Part shown: positions 43,682 through 51,739 of the stretch, piece by piece | Position numbering within the stretch: position 1 is the first letter of the stretch | How the letters are laid out: the number at the start of each line of letters is the position of its first letter | Assembly (NCBI GenBank): GCA_019456185.1 | Contig: VRUH01000002.1 | Location: 1-58,763 of the forward strand | Reading direction: 5' to 3' | Source of the DNA: Candidatus Glassbacteria bacterium | Lineage (GTDB): Bacteria; Gemmatimonadota; Glassbacteria; GWA2-58-10 | Length of the DNA: 58,763 nucleotides | Made by a program: the position numbers and the translations under genes | The notes under the pieces: generated by a model | The model's input: the letters and a program-made list of their open reading frames with translations, nothing else | What the model was told of the DNA's origin: nothing | Database searches by the model: none

Positions 43682-43710
43682 GGCGGTTCTAGCGGACCGT
43701 TTTTTTTATT
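43682..43710 (+). terminator. Rho-independent terminator after nuoI
   Basis: GCGGTTC-TAG-CGGACCG-like stem (one G-T pair) followed by eight T; closes the nuo operon. Confidence 0.8.
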
Positions 43711-43737
43711 AACAAAACCGTGCGAAGAGTTGTCATC

Positions 43738-44067
43738 GTGCTGAACCCGAAAGACCAAACCGATCTTACCGCTCTCGGCGATGGAGTCACCCGCCGCCTG
43801 CTGATTCACGGCGGAGGGCTGATGGCCGTGGAGTTCAGTTTCGAGGCGGGAGCCGAGGGCAAACCCCATAGCCACCCCCACGAACAGGTGGGCGTCTTTT
43901 TACGGGGAAAATTTGAAGTAACAATCGGGCAAGATAAAAAAACCGCCTTGCCCGGCGACAGCTACTACGTGGCTCCCAACGTGGTGCACGGAGTGAAATG
44001 CCTCCAAGCCGGGGCCATATTGGACGTATTCACGCCCGTGCGCGAGGATTTTTTACCGCACGGGTAA
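43738..44067 (+). CDS. Small cupin-domain protein
   Basis: 109 residues from the GTG at 43738 (weak AAGAG 8 nt upstream); a GTG at 43720 would add six residues. A single cupin barrel with the metal motif HSHPHEQVGVFLRGKFEV (motif 1) and PNVVHGV (motif 2). Probably binds a divalent metal; no catalytic role can be assigned. It stands alone between two terminators. Confidence 0.85.
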   Translation: MLNPKDQTDLTALGDGVTRRLLIHGGGLMAVEFSFEAGAEGKPHSHPHEQVGVFLRGKFEVTIGQDKKTALPGDSYYVAPNVVHGVKCLQAGAILDVFTPVREDFLPHG

Positions 44068-44090
44068 ACATTTGCTGCGGAAATCGGTAA

Positions 44091-44127
44091 AAAAAGGGGC
44101 CGCCCCACCCAGGAGCGGCCCTTTTTA
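44091..44127. terminator. Bidirectional terminator between cupin and phosphofructokinase
   Basis: GGGCCGC and GCGGCCC stem flanked by T-runs on both strands, serving the two converging genes. Confidence 0.85.
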
Positions 44128-44148
44128 TTCTCGGTTTTATCGGCAAAA

Positions 44149-45360
44149 CTACTTCACCGGCTTGAACTCAAGCTCGGCGAACTCCGGCAGTTTGCCCACC
44201 AGCGGGCGGAGATAATTAATAAACTCTTCAGTAACCCACATCCCGCTGCTGTCGATATACTCAGCGGGCATGGGCTTGGCCCGCTCGGCCACGTCCTCCA
44301 GCCTGGCGGTTCCCAACTCGGTGCGGTAGTGGCCGTGCTCGTCGCTGCCGCGGACGATAGAGACCATCAGGCCGTCCTTGCCCTCGGCGGCCAGTTCCAC
44401 GGCCCTGAGACCGCAGGCGTGGGCCTCGGCAATATCGAGGCCGCTGACGCGGTCGGAGGCGCACATCTGCAGGCTCTCCACCACCTGGAACTCGCCCCGC
44501 CAGCCCTCGAAACGCTCGGAAATCATCTTGTGGACCATCATCGCCGCGCTCGTTCCCCCCATCGCGCCGAACTCGACGTTGCCGAACTTGTCCTCGGTCT
44601 GGCTGGCCGAGATCGGGGTGCCGTCGGCGTAGCTCACTCCCTCGCCGACTGAGATCGAGCAGAAACCGTACTTCTCCTTGACCTCGCCGACTTTGTCCAG
44701 GAACTTTTCCTTATCGAACACCCGCTCGGGGATCAGCAGGATGTGCGGCGGATCGGCCTCGTCGCGTTTGGCGGCCACCGCCGAGGCGGCCAGCCAGCCG
44801 GCGTCGCGGCCCACGGCCTGGTAGACCGAGTACTGGTCGACCTTCTGCATGTCGCGGGCCAGACGGCCGCCCTGCTGGACCGAGAGCGCCACGTAGCGGG
44901 CCGCGCTGGGATAACCCGGCGTGTGATCGGTGCCGAACAGGTCGTTGTCGACAGTCTTGGGCACGCCGATCCCGTTCAGCTCGTAGCCTTCCTTACGGCA
45001 GTAGGCCGCCACGCGGTTGATCGTATCCATCGAATCGTTGCCGCCGATCATGAAGAAGTAGCGGATATCGTACTTCCTGAGCACTTGGAGAATCAGGGGG
45101 AAATCCTCGTCCCGCAGCTTGTGACGGCTGGAGCCAAGAGCGCTCGAGGGTGTATTTTTAAGCAGCTGGATCTGCCGGGGATGCTCGGCCTTGAGGTCCA
45201 CCAGCATCCCCTGCATGAATCCCTCGATCCCCCAGCGCATACCGTACACGCCGGAGATCGCCCCGGTGCGGATCGCACCCTCGATCACACCGGCCAGGCT
45301 GGCGTTGATCACCGAGGTCGGTCCGCCGGATTGTCCGACTACTGCGTTTCCTTTTTGCAT
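44149..45360 (-). CDS. pfp: PPi-type 6-phosphofructokinase
   Basis: 403 residues. Phosphorylates fructose 6-phosphate (or a related ketose phosphate). The phosphoryl-donor loop reads IGGNDSMDT where ATP-dependent enzymes have GGDGS, and GVPKTVDNDL carries the lysine typical of pyrophosphate-dependent enzymes, so PPi is the likely donor. Fructose-6-P residues lie in MGGTSAAM-like and QMCASDRVSGLD segments. The ATG has GGAG 7 nt upstream. It is downstream of agaS, a HAD phosphatase and a mutarotase on the same strand. Acting on tagatose 6-phosphate made by AgaS would be consistent but is unproven. Confidence 0.9.
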   Translation of the reverse strand: MQKGNAVVGQSGGPTSVINASLAGVIEGAIRTGAISGVYGMRWGIEGFMQGMLVDLKAEHPRQIQLLKNTPSSALGSSRHKLRDEDFPLILQVLRKYDIRYFFMIGGNDSMDTINRVAAYCRKEGYELNGIGVPKTVDNDLFGTDHTPGYPSAARYVALSVQQGGRLARDMQKVDQYSVYQAVGRDAGWLAASAVAAKRDEADPPHILLIPERVFDKEKFLDKVGEVKEKYGFCSISVGEGVSYADGTPISASQTEDKFGNVEFGAMGGTSAAMMVHKMISERFEGWRGEFQVVESLQMCASDRVSGLDIAEAHACGLRAVELAAEGKDGLMVSIVRGSDEHGHYRTELGTARLEDVAERAKPMPAEYIDSSGMWVTEEFINYLRPLVGKLPEFAELEFKPVK

Positions 45361-45410
45361 CGTTGAACTCCGTATGAATCTATGTGGTACTGTCGAATAA
45401 TTCGAATCAG

Positions 45411-45436
45411 CGGGCGACGCATGCGTCGCCCCTACA
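45411..45436. repeat. REP-like palindrome, family 1
   Basis: GGGCGACGCATGCGTCGCCC (45412-45431) is a perfect 20-bp palindrome followed by CTAC; similar layout to 21472-21495. It sits between agaS and pfp. Confidence 0.75.
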
Positions 45437-45457
45437 TGCTGCTTAATTCTTCGACCG

Positions 45458-46669
45458 TCAGCCGGCGATCACATTAAGGGTGCCGTCGGCGCGGAACGCC
45501 GGGTGGTCGTAGATCTGCACGCCCTGGACCACGCGGGTGATCACGCCGGCCGCGGAGGGACTGTCGGGCTTGAGGCCGTAGTACATCGACTTGAACACGC
45601 CCAGGGTCTGGCCCAGGATCACGTAGGCCGGGCTCTGGTAGTCGTCGGGGATGTCGCAGCCGTGTTCGATCACCAGATCGGCGGCGGCCTTGGTCGCCTG
45701 ATCGGCCTGCCCGCAGAGAGCCACTTTCGTCAGGCCGATGCCTTTTTTCTTGACGCCGTTGATCAGGTCCAGCTCGTAGCGATGGACCAGCGGGTCCTCG
45801 CTCATCAGGTAGACCACCAGCGTCTCGTCGCGGACAACCGCCTCGGGACCGTGACGCAGGCCCAGGAAAGTGTCGAACTTGCCCACCACCTTACCGTCGG
45901 TCTCTTCCTGGAGCTTGAGGTGGCACTCCTTTGCGCAGCCAAAGAGCGTGTTGCTGCCCAGGAACACCGCCCGGCCGAAATCGGCCTGGCAGACCTCGGC
46001 CAGCGCACCGGAGTACTCGCTCATGATGACCTCGCCGGCCTTCGCCATCCGGTCGACGATACCGGCGAAGTTCACGGTGTCTTTCAGCGAGGCCAGATAC
46101 TGGCCGGCCACCACCATGCTGCTGAACGAGCTGGTCATCGCCAGCGACTGGTCGTTGGTCTTCTCGGGCAGCAGGATAATCAGGCTGCGGTCCTGTTGCT
46201 CGCGGCCCATCACCGCCAGCTTGCCGTCCTTGTTGCAGGTGATGACGATATGCTTCACATCGGCCCTGCTCTGCTCACCCACCACGAACGTGCCCACACT
46301 CTCCGGGCTGTTGCCCGAGCGGGCGAAATGGACCAGGAAGTACTTCCTGCCCGCCAGGAAGACCGCGTCCGGGTCGGTGATAATCTCGGTGGTGCCGACC
46401 GCGCGGGCCTCGTAGCCGCTGTTCTTGTTGAACAGGTTCTCCAGGCACAGGCCGATAAACGCGCTGGTGCCGGCGCCGGTCAGCAGGAATTTGCGGTCGG
46501 TTTCTCCGCCCAGGAATTTTGCAATTTCAGCTTTTTGCGATTCCAGGATTTCGAGGGTCTGCCGCCACATTTCCGGCTGCTGGTAAATCTCGGCCGGGGT
46601 GTATTCGGTACCTTTCCGCTTCTTCTCCTCATCGGAGGCTTGGATCAACTCAAGCAGCGCATCCGACAT
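45458..46669 (-). CDS. agaS: AgaS-type SIS-domain sugar isomerase/deaminase
   Basis: 403 residues from the ATG at 46669 (GGAGG 8 nt upstream). The match to E. coli AgaS, which converts galactosamine 6-phosphate to tagatose 6-phosphate, is extensive: YTPAEIYQQPEMW, LLTGAGTSAFIG, FARSGNSPESV, SLAMTSSFSSM, GLRHGPEAVVRDETLVV and SAAGVITRVVQGV. Two SIS domains are present. Substrate assignment follows the family and is supported by the neighbouring phosphofructokinase, but a tagatose-bisphosphate aldolase and a PTS are not in view. Confidence 0.9.
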   Translation of the reverse strand: MSDALLELIQASDEEKKRKGTEYTPAEIYQQPEMWRQTLEILESQKAEIAKFLGGETDRKFLLTGAGTSAFIGLCLENLFNKNSGYEARAVGTTEIITDPDAVFLAGRKYFLVHFARSGNSPESVGTFVVGEQSRADVKHIVITCNKDGKLAVMGREQQDRSLIILLPEKTNDQSLAMTSSFSSMVVAGQYLASLKDTVNFAGIVDRMAKAGEVIMSEYSGALAEVCQADFGRAVFLGSNTLFGCAKECHLKLQEETDGKVVGKFDTFLGLRHGPEAVVRDETLVVYLMSEDPLVHRYELDLINGVKKKGIGLTKVALCGQADQATKAAADLVIEHGCDIPDDYQSPAYVILGQTLGVFKSMYYGLKPDSPSAAGVITRVVQGVQIYDHPAFRADGTLNVIAG

Positions 46670-46744
46670 GTTGACTTCCTCCATTGTGTTCAGGCCAGGT
46701 AAAAAACTGATTTCAGAACGAATGTATTATTGCTCACAACCTCG

Positions 46745-47890
46745 TCAATTACCGCGGGCAATCCGGTGCGCCTCGGCCAGGGCGACCGCGAAATCGCGCA
46801 CGTCGATCGGGTTGAACGACGGTATCCCCTCGTCGTTGGCGATCTGCTCGGCCTGGGTGTCTTTCTGGGCGGCCATCAGGGTTTTGTCCAGCGTTTTGGG
46901 GATATCGCTGCGCTTGTCGCCGATAATGATCGACAAGAAATCGTCGTTGCCGAACGCGTCGAGGCCGAAGGCGCGAAGGCCGGCGTCCTTGCTGTAGTTG
47001 CCCTCCTCCACGGCGGGGGCGATCAGGTCCACGCCGAAATCCTCGTAGACCAGCGCCTTGCGCCCGGAGCGTTTCTCGAATACAGGCACCACCGCTTTGA
47101 GTTTTTCGAAATCGAAACCCGGCGCATCGCGGTCATCGATCCAGATTGCAAACCTGCCGCCGGCGTTTTCCACCCGCACGCTGATCAGCGGGTGCTCCTT
47201 GACCAGCGCCTGGTAAACACCCTTCATGTTCGGTACACTGCTTGCGAAAGTTATCCTGCCGCCGGCAAGCTCCGCCTCGCTGCCGTTGGCGGTAATCGAT
47301 TTGCAGAGCTGCTCCATGCTCGGGCGCCGTCCCTTGACCAGCGGGTGTTCAAGCACGTTTCCGTTGTGGTCGCCCTCGATATAGGTCGCCCCCGCACCGG
47401 TGCTGAAATTACCCTGCAGGGCCACTTTGACGCCGGTTTCGGCCGCCGCGGCCAGCACATCGCGCACGAACGTGAACGCCTCGTCCTCACTATAGGGATA
47501 GAGGTAGTTGAACTTGCCGCCGCGCTCGAAAACCATCCCGTATTCTCCCACCGTACCCAGTCTGTCCACCCCGAGCCTGTGCTCCTTGAAAAACTCCATC
47601 GAGTTCAGGTCCCAGCCGGTGCAGAGAGTGACCTCGATATCCGGCTGGCCGATCAGGTATGTGATCGCCTCGGCCGCGCCGGGGTAAGGCGTGAGTTCGC
47701 TGTCGTCGCAATCGACTATCGGCCCGTTGACATCCAGCCCGCAGACGATCTGGCCGGCCAGGTCGCGGCCGTGCTGCTCGCCCGCCGCCAGGATATCCGC
47801 AATCAATTGTTTCAGTTTGTCCCTGTCCAGCGACAACTTGTCCGCCATCTGCTCCGCCGGGGCTGAAAGCTCGATACCTGATGCCGCCAT
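46745..47890 (-). CDS. HAD-superfamily phosphatase-like protein with DxN motif
   Basis: 381 residues from the ATG at 47890 (GGAGG 11 nt upstream). HAD motif I reads GLDVNGPIVD: the nucleophile Asp is present but the +2 general acid/base Asp is Asn. Motif II is TLCTGWDLN, and motif IV is FLSIIIGDKRSD near the C-terminus, resembling sucrose-phosphatase or phosphomannomutase-like HADs (IIB cap). The Asn would be expected to slow or alter phosphoester hydrolysis. Gene order with agaS, pfp and a mutarotase suggests a sugar phosphate ligand. Confidence 0.82.
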   Translation of the reverse strand: MAASGIELSAPAEQMADKLSLDRDKLKQLIADILAAGEQHGRDLAGQIVCGLDVNGPIVDCDDSELTPYPGAAEAITYLIGQPDIEVTLCTGWDLNSMEFFKEHRLGVDRLGTVGEYGMVFERGGKFNYLYPYSEDEAFTFVRDVLAAAAETGVKVALQGNFSTGAGATYIEGDHNGNVLEHPLVKGRRPSMEQLCKSITANGSEAELAGGRITFASSVPNMKGVYQALVKEHPLISVRVENAGGRFAIWIDDRDAPGFDFEKLKAVVPVFEKRSGRKALVYEDFGVDLIAPAVEEGNYSKDAGLRAFGLDAFGNDDFLSIIIGDKRSDIPKTLDKTLMAAQKDTQAEQIANDEGIPSFNPIDVRDFAVALAEAHRIARGN

Positions 47891-47969
47891 GTTAGCGAAA
47901 ACCTCCACTTTAAATCCGATGTCGCGACTGTTTGAATCGTATCAACACATTAAAATCCGCCGGTGAAAA

Positions 47970-48932
47970 TTACAGCAACTCCGGCGTGACCGTAATCTTG
48001 CTGGTTTTTCTCTCGCCGGGCGCAATTGCCACCACTCCCGGTTTGTTGTCGAACGTCTCCTGTTCTTCGTGGTCGTCCATCCCCTGCCAGGGCTCGATAC
48101 AAATGAACTCAAACCCCGGCTCGGACCAGAGCCCGAGATACGGCATGTCGGGGAAATCGACCCTGATCGCGACCTCGGCGATGGGGTCTTCGAGCGAAAT
48201 CCGGCGCATCCCGGGGTCATCCACCCCGAACATCAGCGTGGCTTCCAATTCTTCCTCGGTGCGCTCCAGCGGCCCGTCGATCTCCAGCTCGCTCGTTTCT
48301 CCGGTCAGACGGCAATGCTCGTTATTGTGGTATCTGGTGATTTTCCCGGCCGGGAACAGCAGCTTGCAGTCCTGCTTGCTGCCCACGCCCGGGATCAGCG
48401 GCGTGCGGAAACCCGGATGCCATCCCCAGCAGGCGTGCAGGGTCTCCCGCCCTGGATTCGAGACCTCGAACAGGACCGACAACGTGCTGCCGACCAGTTC
48501 GTAGGTAATGTCAAGCTGGAAATCGAACGGATAATACTCACGGGTATAGCTGTTGGCTGCGAGACGGTACTTGATCCGGGCGCTGCCGTCGTGGCTGGTC
48601 TCTACAAGCTCGAAATCGCTGTGGCGGGCCACGCCGTGGTTGCCCGGTGATTTGATTATCACTTCGCCGAGTTTGCTCTCGTTATTTTTAAGCCCGCCCA
48701 CGTTCGGGAACAGGATCGTGGCGCGGTTTTTCCAGCCGCTCTCCGGGGGGGCGGTCTCGGAGTCGCGGTACATCAGGCCCAGCTCGCGTTCCTTTTTGCC
48801 GCGACTGTCGGTGATACGGTAGCCGATAACCTCGCAGCCGTGACGGTTGATCATCACGCTCGCGTTGTGCTCGTCAGAATACAAAATGTCAATTTTACCG
48901 ATATTGTCGATCTTGACGTTGTAAAAACTCAT
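47970..48932 (-). CDS. Aldose 1-epimerase family (mutarotase-like) protein
   Basis: 320 residues, galactose-mutarotase fold. Conserved parts: FPNVGGLKN, GNHGVARHSDFEL (catalytic histidine region, about 98-110), WGWHPGFRTPL (second His, about 170) and the acidic FICIEPWQGMDD near 280. These match LacX/YeaD-like epimerases. GAGGGAG lies 9 nt before the ATG. First gene of the same-strand sugar cluster. Confidence 0.88.
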   Translation of the reverse strand: MSFYNVKIDNIGKIDILYSDEHNASVMINRHGCEVIGYRITDSRGKKERELGLMYRDSETAPPESGWKNRATILFPNVGGLKNNESKLGEVIIKSPGNHGVARHSDFELVETSHDGSARIKYRLAANSYTREYYPFDFQLDITYELVGSTLSVLFEVSNPGRETLHACWGWHPGFRTPLIPGVGSKQDCKLLFPAGKITRYHNNEHCRLTGETSELEIDGPLERTEEELEATLMFGVDDPGMRRISLEDPIAEVAIRVDFPDMPYLGLWSEPGFEFICIEPWQGMDDHEEQETFDNKPGVVAIAPGERKTSKITVTPELL

Positions 48933-49139
48933 CGATAATAACTCCCTCTTTAATCACCGTACTTCCGTACTGACAAACCCGGCAGGATACGGACTTGAAC
49001 TTGCAGAAACCAGCAAATTGCTGGCTGAAAAATGGAGAATTCAGAATATAATCTGATTGTTATTTCAAGTCAAAAATAAATACCCTGCAAACCCCGCCGT
49101 TCTTGACACCGGGCGAGGTTATGCAGTAGCTTGCCCGGC

Positions 49140-49841
49140 ATGCTTATCCAGCGGACAAGCCTGCTCTCCGGCGCGGTCGGGGCCAGGGGCTGCGTAGTGA
49201 TTGTCGATGTGTTCCGGGCCTGTACCTGCGCCAGCATTATCCTGTCGTTCGTTCCGGCGGAACTGCGGCTGGAAGAGGACCCGGAGACCTGCCTCAGACT
49301 CAAACGGGACGACGGTTTCCTGGCCGTCGGAGAGCTCGAGGGCGTTACGGTGCAGGGGTTCGACATGGGCAACTCGCCGAGCCGGATCGCCGGGGCGGGA
49401 AAGGAGTCTTTCGCAGACCGGCGCGTGGTCCTGCGCACGTCGGCCGGAGTACGAGGCGTGTTCGCCGCACGAGAACAGGCAACAGGTATCTGGGCGGGAT
49501 CTTACACCACGGTCTCCGCACTGGCAAAGGCCCTGACAAAGTCCAGTCCGGCCGAGGTGACAATTGTGGCGATGGGCTGGAGCGGTCGCGGCAGGAGTCC
49601 GGAGGACGAACACTGCGCGGCATGCCTGTACTCGCTGCTGGATCAATCAGCAGGCTACGACCATGCGGCGGCGCTGCAGGAGATCATGCGGCACGAGAGC
49701 GCGCGCAAGTTCCTGCGGGGCGACAAGGACCATTTTCCGGTGGACGACGTGACCTGGTGCCTGCAGCGTGATCTGTTCGCATTTGCGATGAAAGTGGAGG
49801 ATAAAGATGGAATACTGCGGCTGGTGAAAATAACCGCTTAA
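49140..49841 (+). CDS. ComB-family 2-phosphosulfolactate phosphatase-like protein
   Basis: 233 residues from the ATG at 49140 (TTG at 49131 is the alternative). The ComB signature VVIVDVFRACTCASIIL opens the protein, followed by FDMGNSPSRI and VLRTSAGVRGV, and the C-terminal GWSGRGRSPEDEHCAACL acidic/Cys block. ComB hydrolyses 2-phosphosulfolactate in coenzyme M synthesis, but the family is widespread in bacteria without coenzyme M, where its substrate is unsettled. No other sulfolactate genes are nearby. Confidence 0.85.
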   Translation: MLIQRTSLLSGAVGARGCVVIVDVFRACTCASIILSFVPAELRLEEDPETCLRLKRDDGFLAVGELEGVTVQGFDMGNSPSRIAGAGKESFADRRVVLRTSAGVRGVFAAREQATGIWAGSYTTVSALAKALTKSSPAEVTIVAMGWSGRGRSPEDEHCAACLYSLLDQSAGYDHAAALQEIMRHESARKFLRGDKDHFPVDDVTWCLQRDLFAFAMKVEDKDGILRLVKITA

Positions 49842-49947
49842 GCTCTTCAGGGTTCGCGCCACACCGCCCGGCCGGCAGTATCCGGATACTCTCCCGTCCA
49901 GTCAGATCTACACGCATAATAACACTTTCTCCCAGCTGGATTCTCAG

Positions 49948-51540
49948 TCAGGACTGTTTGGCAGAATCGCTTTCGGATGGATCAGGCCGGTGGGATCCGT
50001 CGGCATCGTCAGCTGGAAAGTCGCCGTTTTCGGAAGACATGTCGCTGAAATTCAGTGAAGAAGTTGTTGCGGTAACTTTCCCGTCCTTGCGCGATAGGTA
50101 GGATGGAATTTTCTGGTGGTCCGCCGGTTTTATCTTCTCTTCGTATCCGTTTTTGGCGGCGATAAGCATACCGATAAACGTAATACCCGCACCAACGAGG
50201 AAGGATTCCCCGCCGACACCGAGCACGATGTAATACAGTGCCGACACCAGCACAGCCAGGCTTACCACGATCGGAGCAGCGATCAGCATCTTGCGGATGG
50301 CCCGCATGGTCCTGATACCGCCGGCCTGAGTGTCCAGATAGTATTTGATCAGACGAAAGACTGCCTTTTGCGGCGCCTCGTAGTAAAAGAAATATGCCAG
50401 CATCCGCATGTTGAATGCGTCCTGTTCGGCCTTTGCGGTCAGCCTGCAGATCAGGTAGTGCTCCTCTCCGTCAATCGTGCGGATCAGCGCCAGCATGTAT
50501 CCGCCCGGAAGACGGTGGCAGTCCCCGGAGGACACAAATGGCTTCAGGTTGTTCAACACCTCCGAGCGAATGAAAAGCCGGCCCTTTTTCGTGCCCTGCG
50601 CCTGACTGAAATAGCTCCTGGCGATAGCTCGTCCGGCCTCAATCAGATCCAAATTGGAAACGCTGGGACAGACCAGTTCATAACGGTTGGCCACTTCGCG
50701 CGCGCCGGTAACCGAATATTTGCGGATGTAGTTGCGAACCTCATCGATTCCCGCTTTTTCGATATTGCTGATTTCGAGGTCCATCCCGGCGTCTGCCATC
50801 GCCCGCTCAAGCTTCCCGAAATTCAGTTCACTCTCCTGGAGCAGATTGTAAACCTCGTTAAGCTTGGAGAGCGCCTCGGCCTTGAGCGTGTTTTCGCTGG
50901 CCAGCTGGTCGCGGAGATCCTTGCCCCCGCTTTCCGGTTTCCCGGCCTGAATTGTGAAGCGCTGGATCAGCATGGCCTCGTCGAATAAAGCCGGCAGTCC
51001 CAGTTCGCGGATAATATCCAGACGGCTTTTTTCTTCATCCAGCGGACCCTTGAGCACCAGGTAACGCGTGTCGAGATATTTGCGCAGTCCCCACTCCCAG
51101 ACCTTTCCATACATCATGTCCAGTCGCAGAGAGCGGATAAACTTCATGGTTTCGCCGGGGTTCGAGGAACCGGTGATCATGAAGTACAACTTCCTCCGTT
51201 GCTTGTCATTCGGTTCCTTTTTACCTCCCAGCTCGACCAGTTCAAGTTCCTTCGCATTGGGACCCACCAGGATATGCAGAGTTTCGAGCTCGCAGGCCAG
51301 CGGCATGCTGTCGAACCGGTAGACTTTCCGGGCCATGCGGTCCAGGGCCTTGTTGACCGCGGCCAGGCTGAGTCCGAATTCGTAGGAGATAGTGAGCAGG
51401 CTGCTGTAGTTGCTTGCTTTTATTGCCTCGATTATCCTGGAGAAATATGTAACCTGCTCGCCCTGCTCCAGCAGACGGTTATAGCGGGCGATTTTAATCA
51501 GGTCGCGTATTTTGGCTTTTGTAAATGTCGGCTTGTCCAT
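49948..51540 (-). CDS. Large protein of unknown function with two C-terminal membrane helices
   Basis: 530 residues from the ATG at 51540; the frame is open to 51618. Not recognised. The first 60 residues are helical and basic with a helix-turn-helix-like look (SSLLTISYEFGLSLAAVNKALDRMARKVY). Residues about 100-400 form a mixed alpha/beta region, and the stretch KAEALSKLNEVYNLLQESELNFGKLERAM is predicted coiled coil. Two hydrophobic helices lie near 430-475 (MLIAAPIVVSLAVLVSALYYIVL, then FLVGAGITFIGMLI). The tail is acidic and Ser-rich. It could be a membrane-tethered regulator, but this is only shape. No linked genes on the same strand point to a role. Confidence 0.72.
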   Translation of the reverse strand: MDKPTFTKAKIRDLIKIARYNRLLEQGEQVTYFSRIIEAIKASNYSSLLTISYEFGLSLAAVNKALDRMARKVYRFDSMPLACELETLHILVGPNAKELELVELGGKKEPNDKQRRKLYFMITGSSNPGETMKFIRSLRLDMMYGKVWEWGLRKYLDTRYLVLKGPLDEEKSRLDIIRELGLPALFDEAMLIQRFTIQAGKPESGGKDLRDQLASENTLKAEALSKLNEVYNLLQESELNFGKLERAMADAGMDLEISNIEKAGIDEVRNYIRKYSVTGAREVANRYELVCPSVSNLDLIEAGRAIARSYFSQAQGTKKGRLFIRSEVLNNLKPFVSSGDCHRLPGGYMLALIRTIDGEEHYLICRLTAKAEQDAFNMRMLAYFFYYEAPQKAVFRLIKYYLDTQAGGIRTMRAIRKMLIAAPIVVSLAVLVSALYYIVLGVGGESFLVGAGITFIGMLIAAKNGYEEKIKPADHQKIPSYLSRKDGKVTATTSSLNFSDMSSENGDFPADDADGSHRPDPSESDSAKQS

Positions 51541-51739
51541 ACTGTCCGGCTGCCTGGTCGATTCACCCGTAACAAGGTTTATTGCTGATTTATACCTAGC
51601 CCAGCCCTGCCTTTCCACGGGCTGGCATCTACGTTATTTCTTACACCTGTCTCTGTCGCCTGCGCACGGTTTCCGGACGCCCCACGGCGTCTTCCAGCGG
51701 CAGGTTGCCGCTTTTTATCCGTTCCAGCACTTCCAAAGA

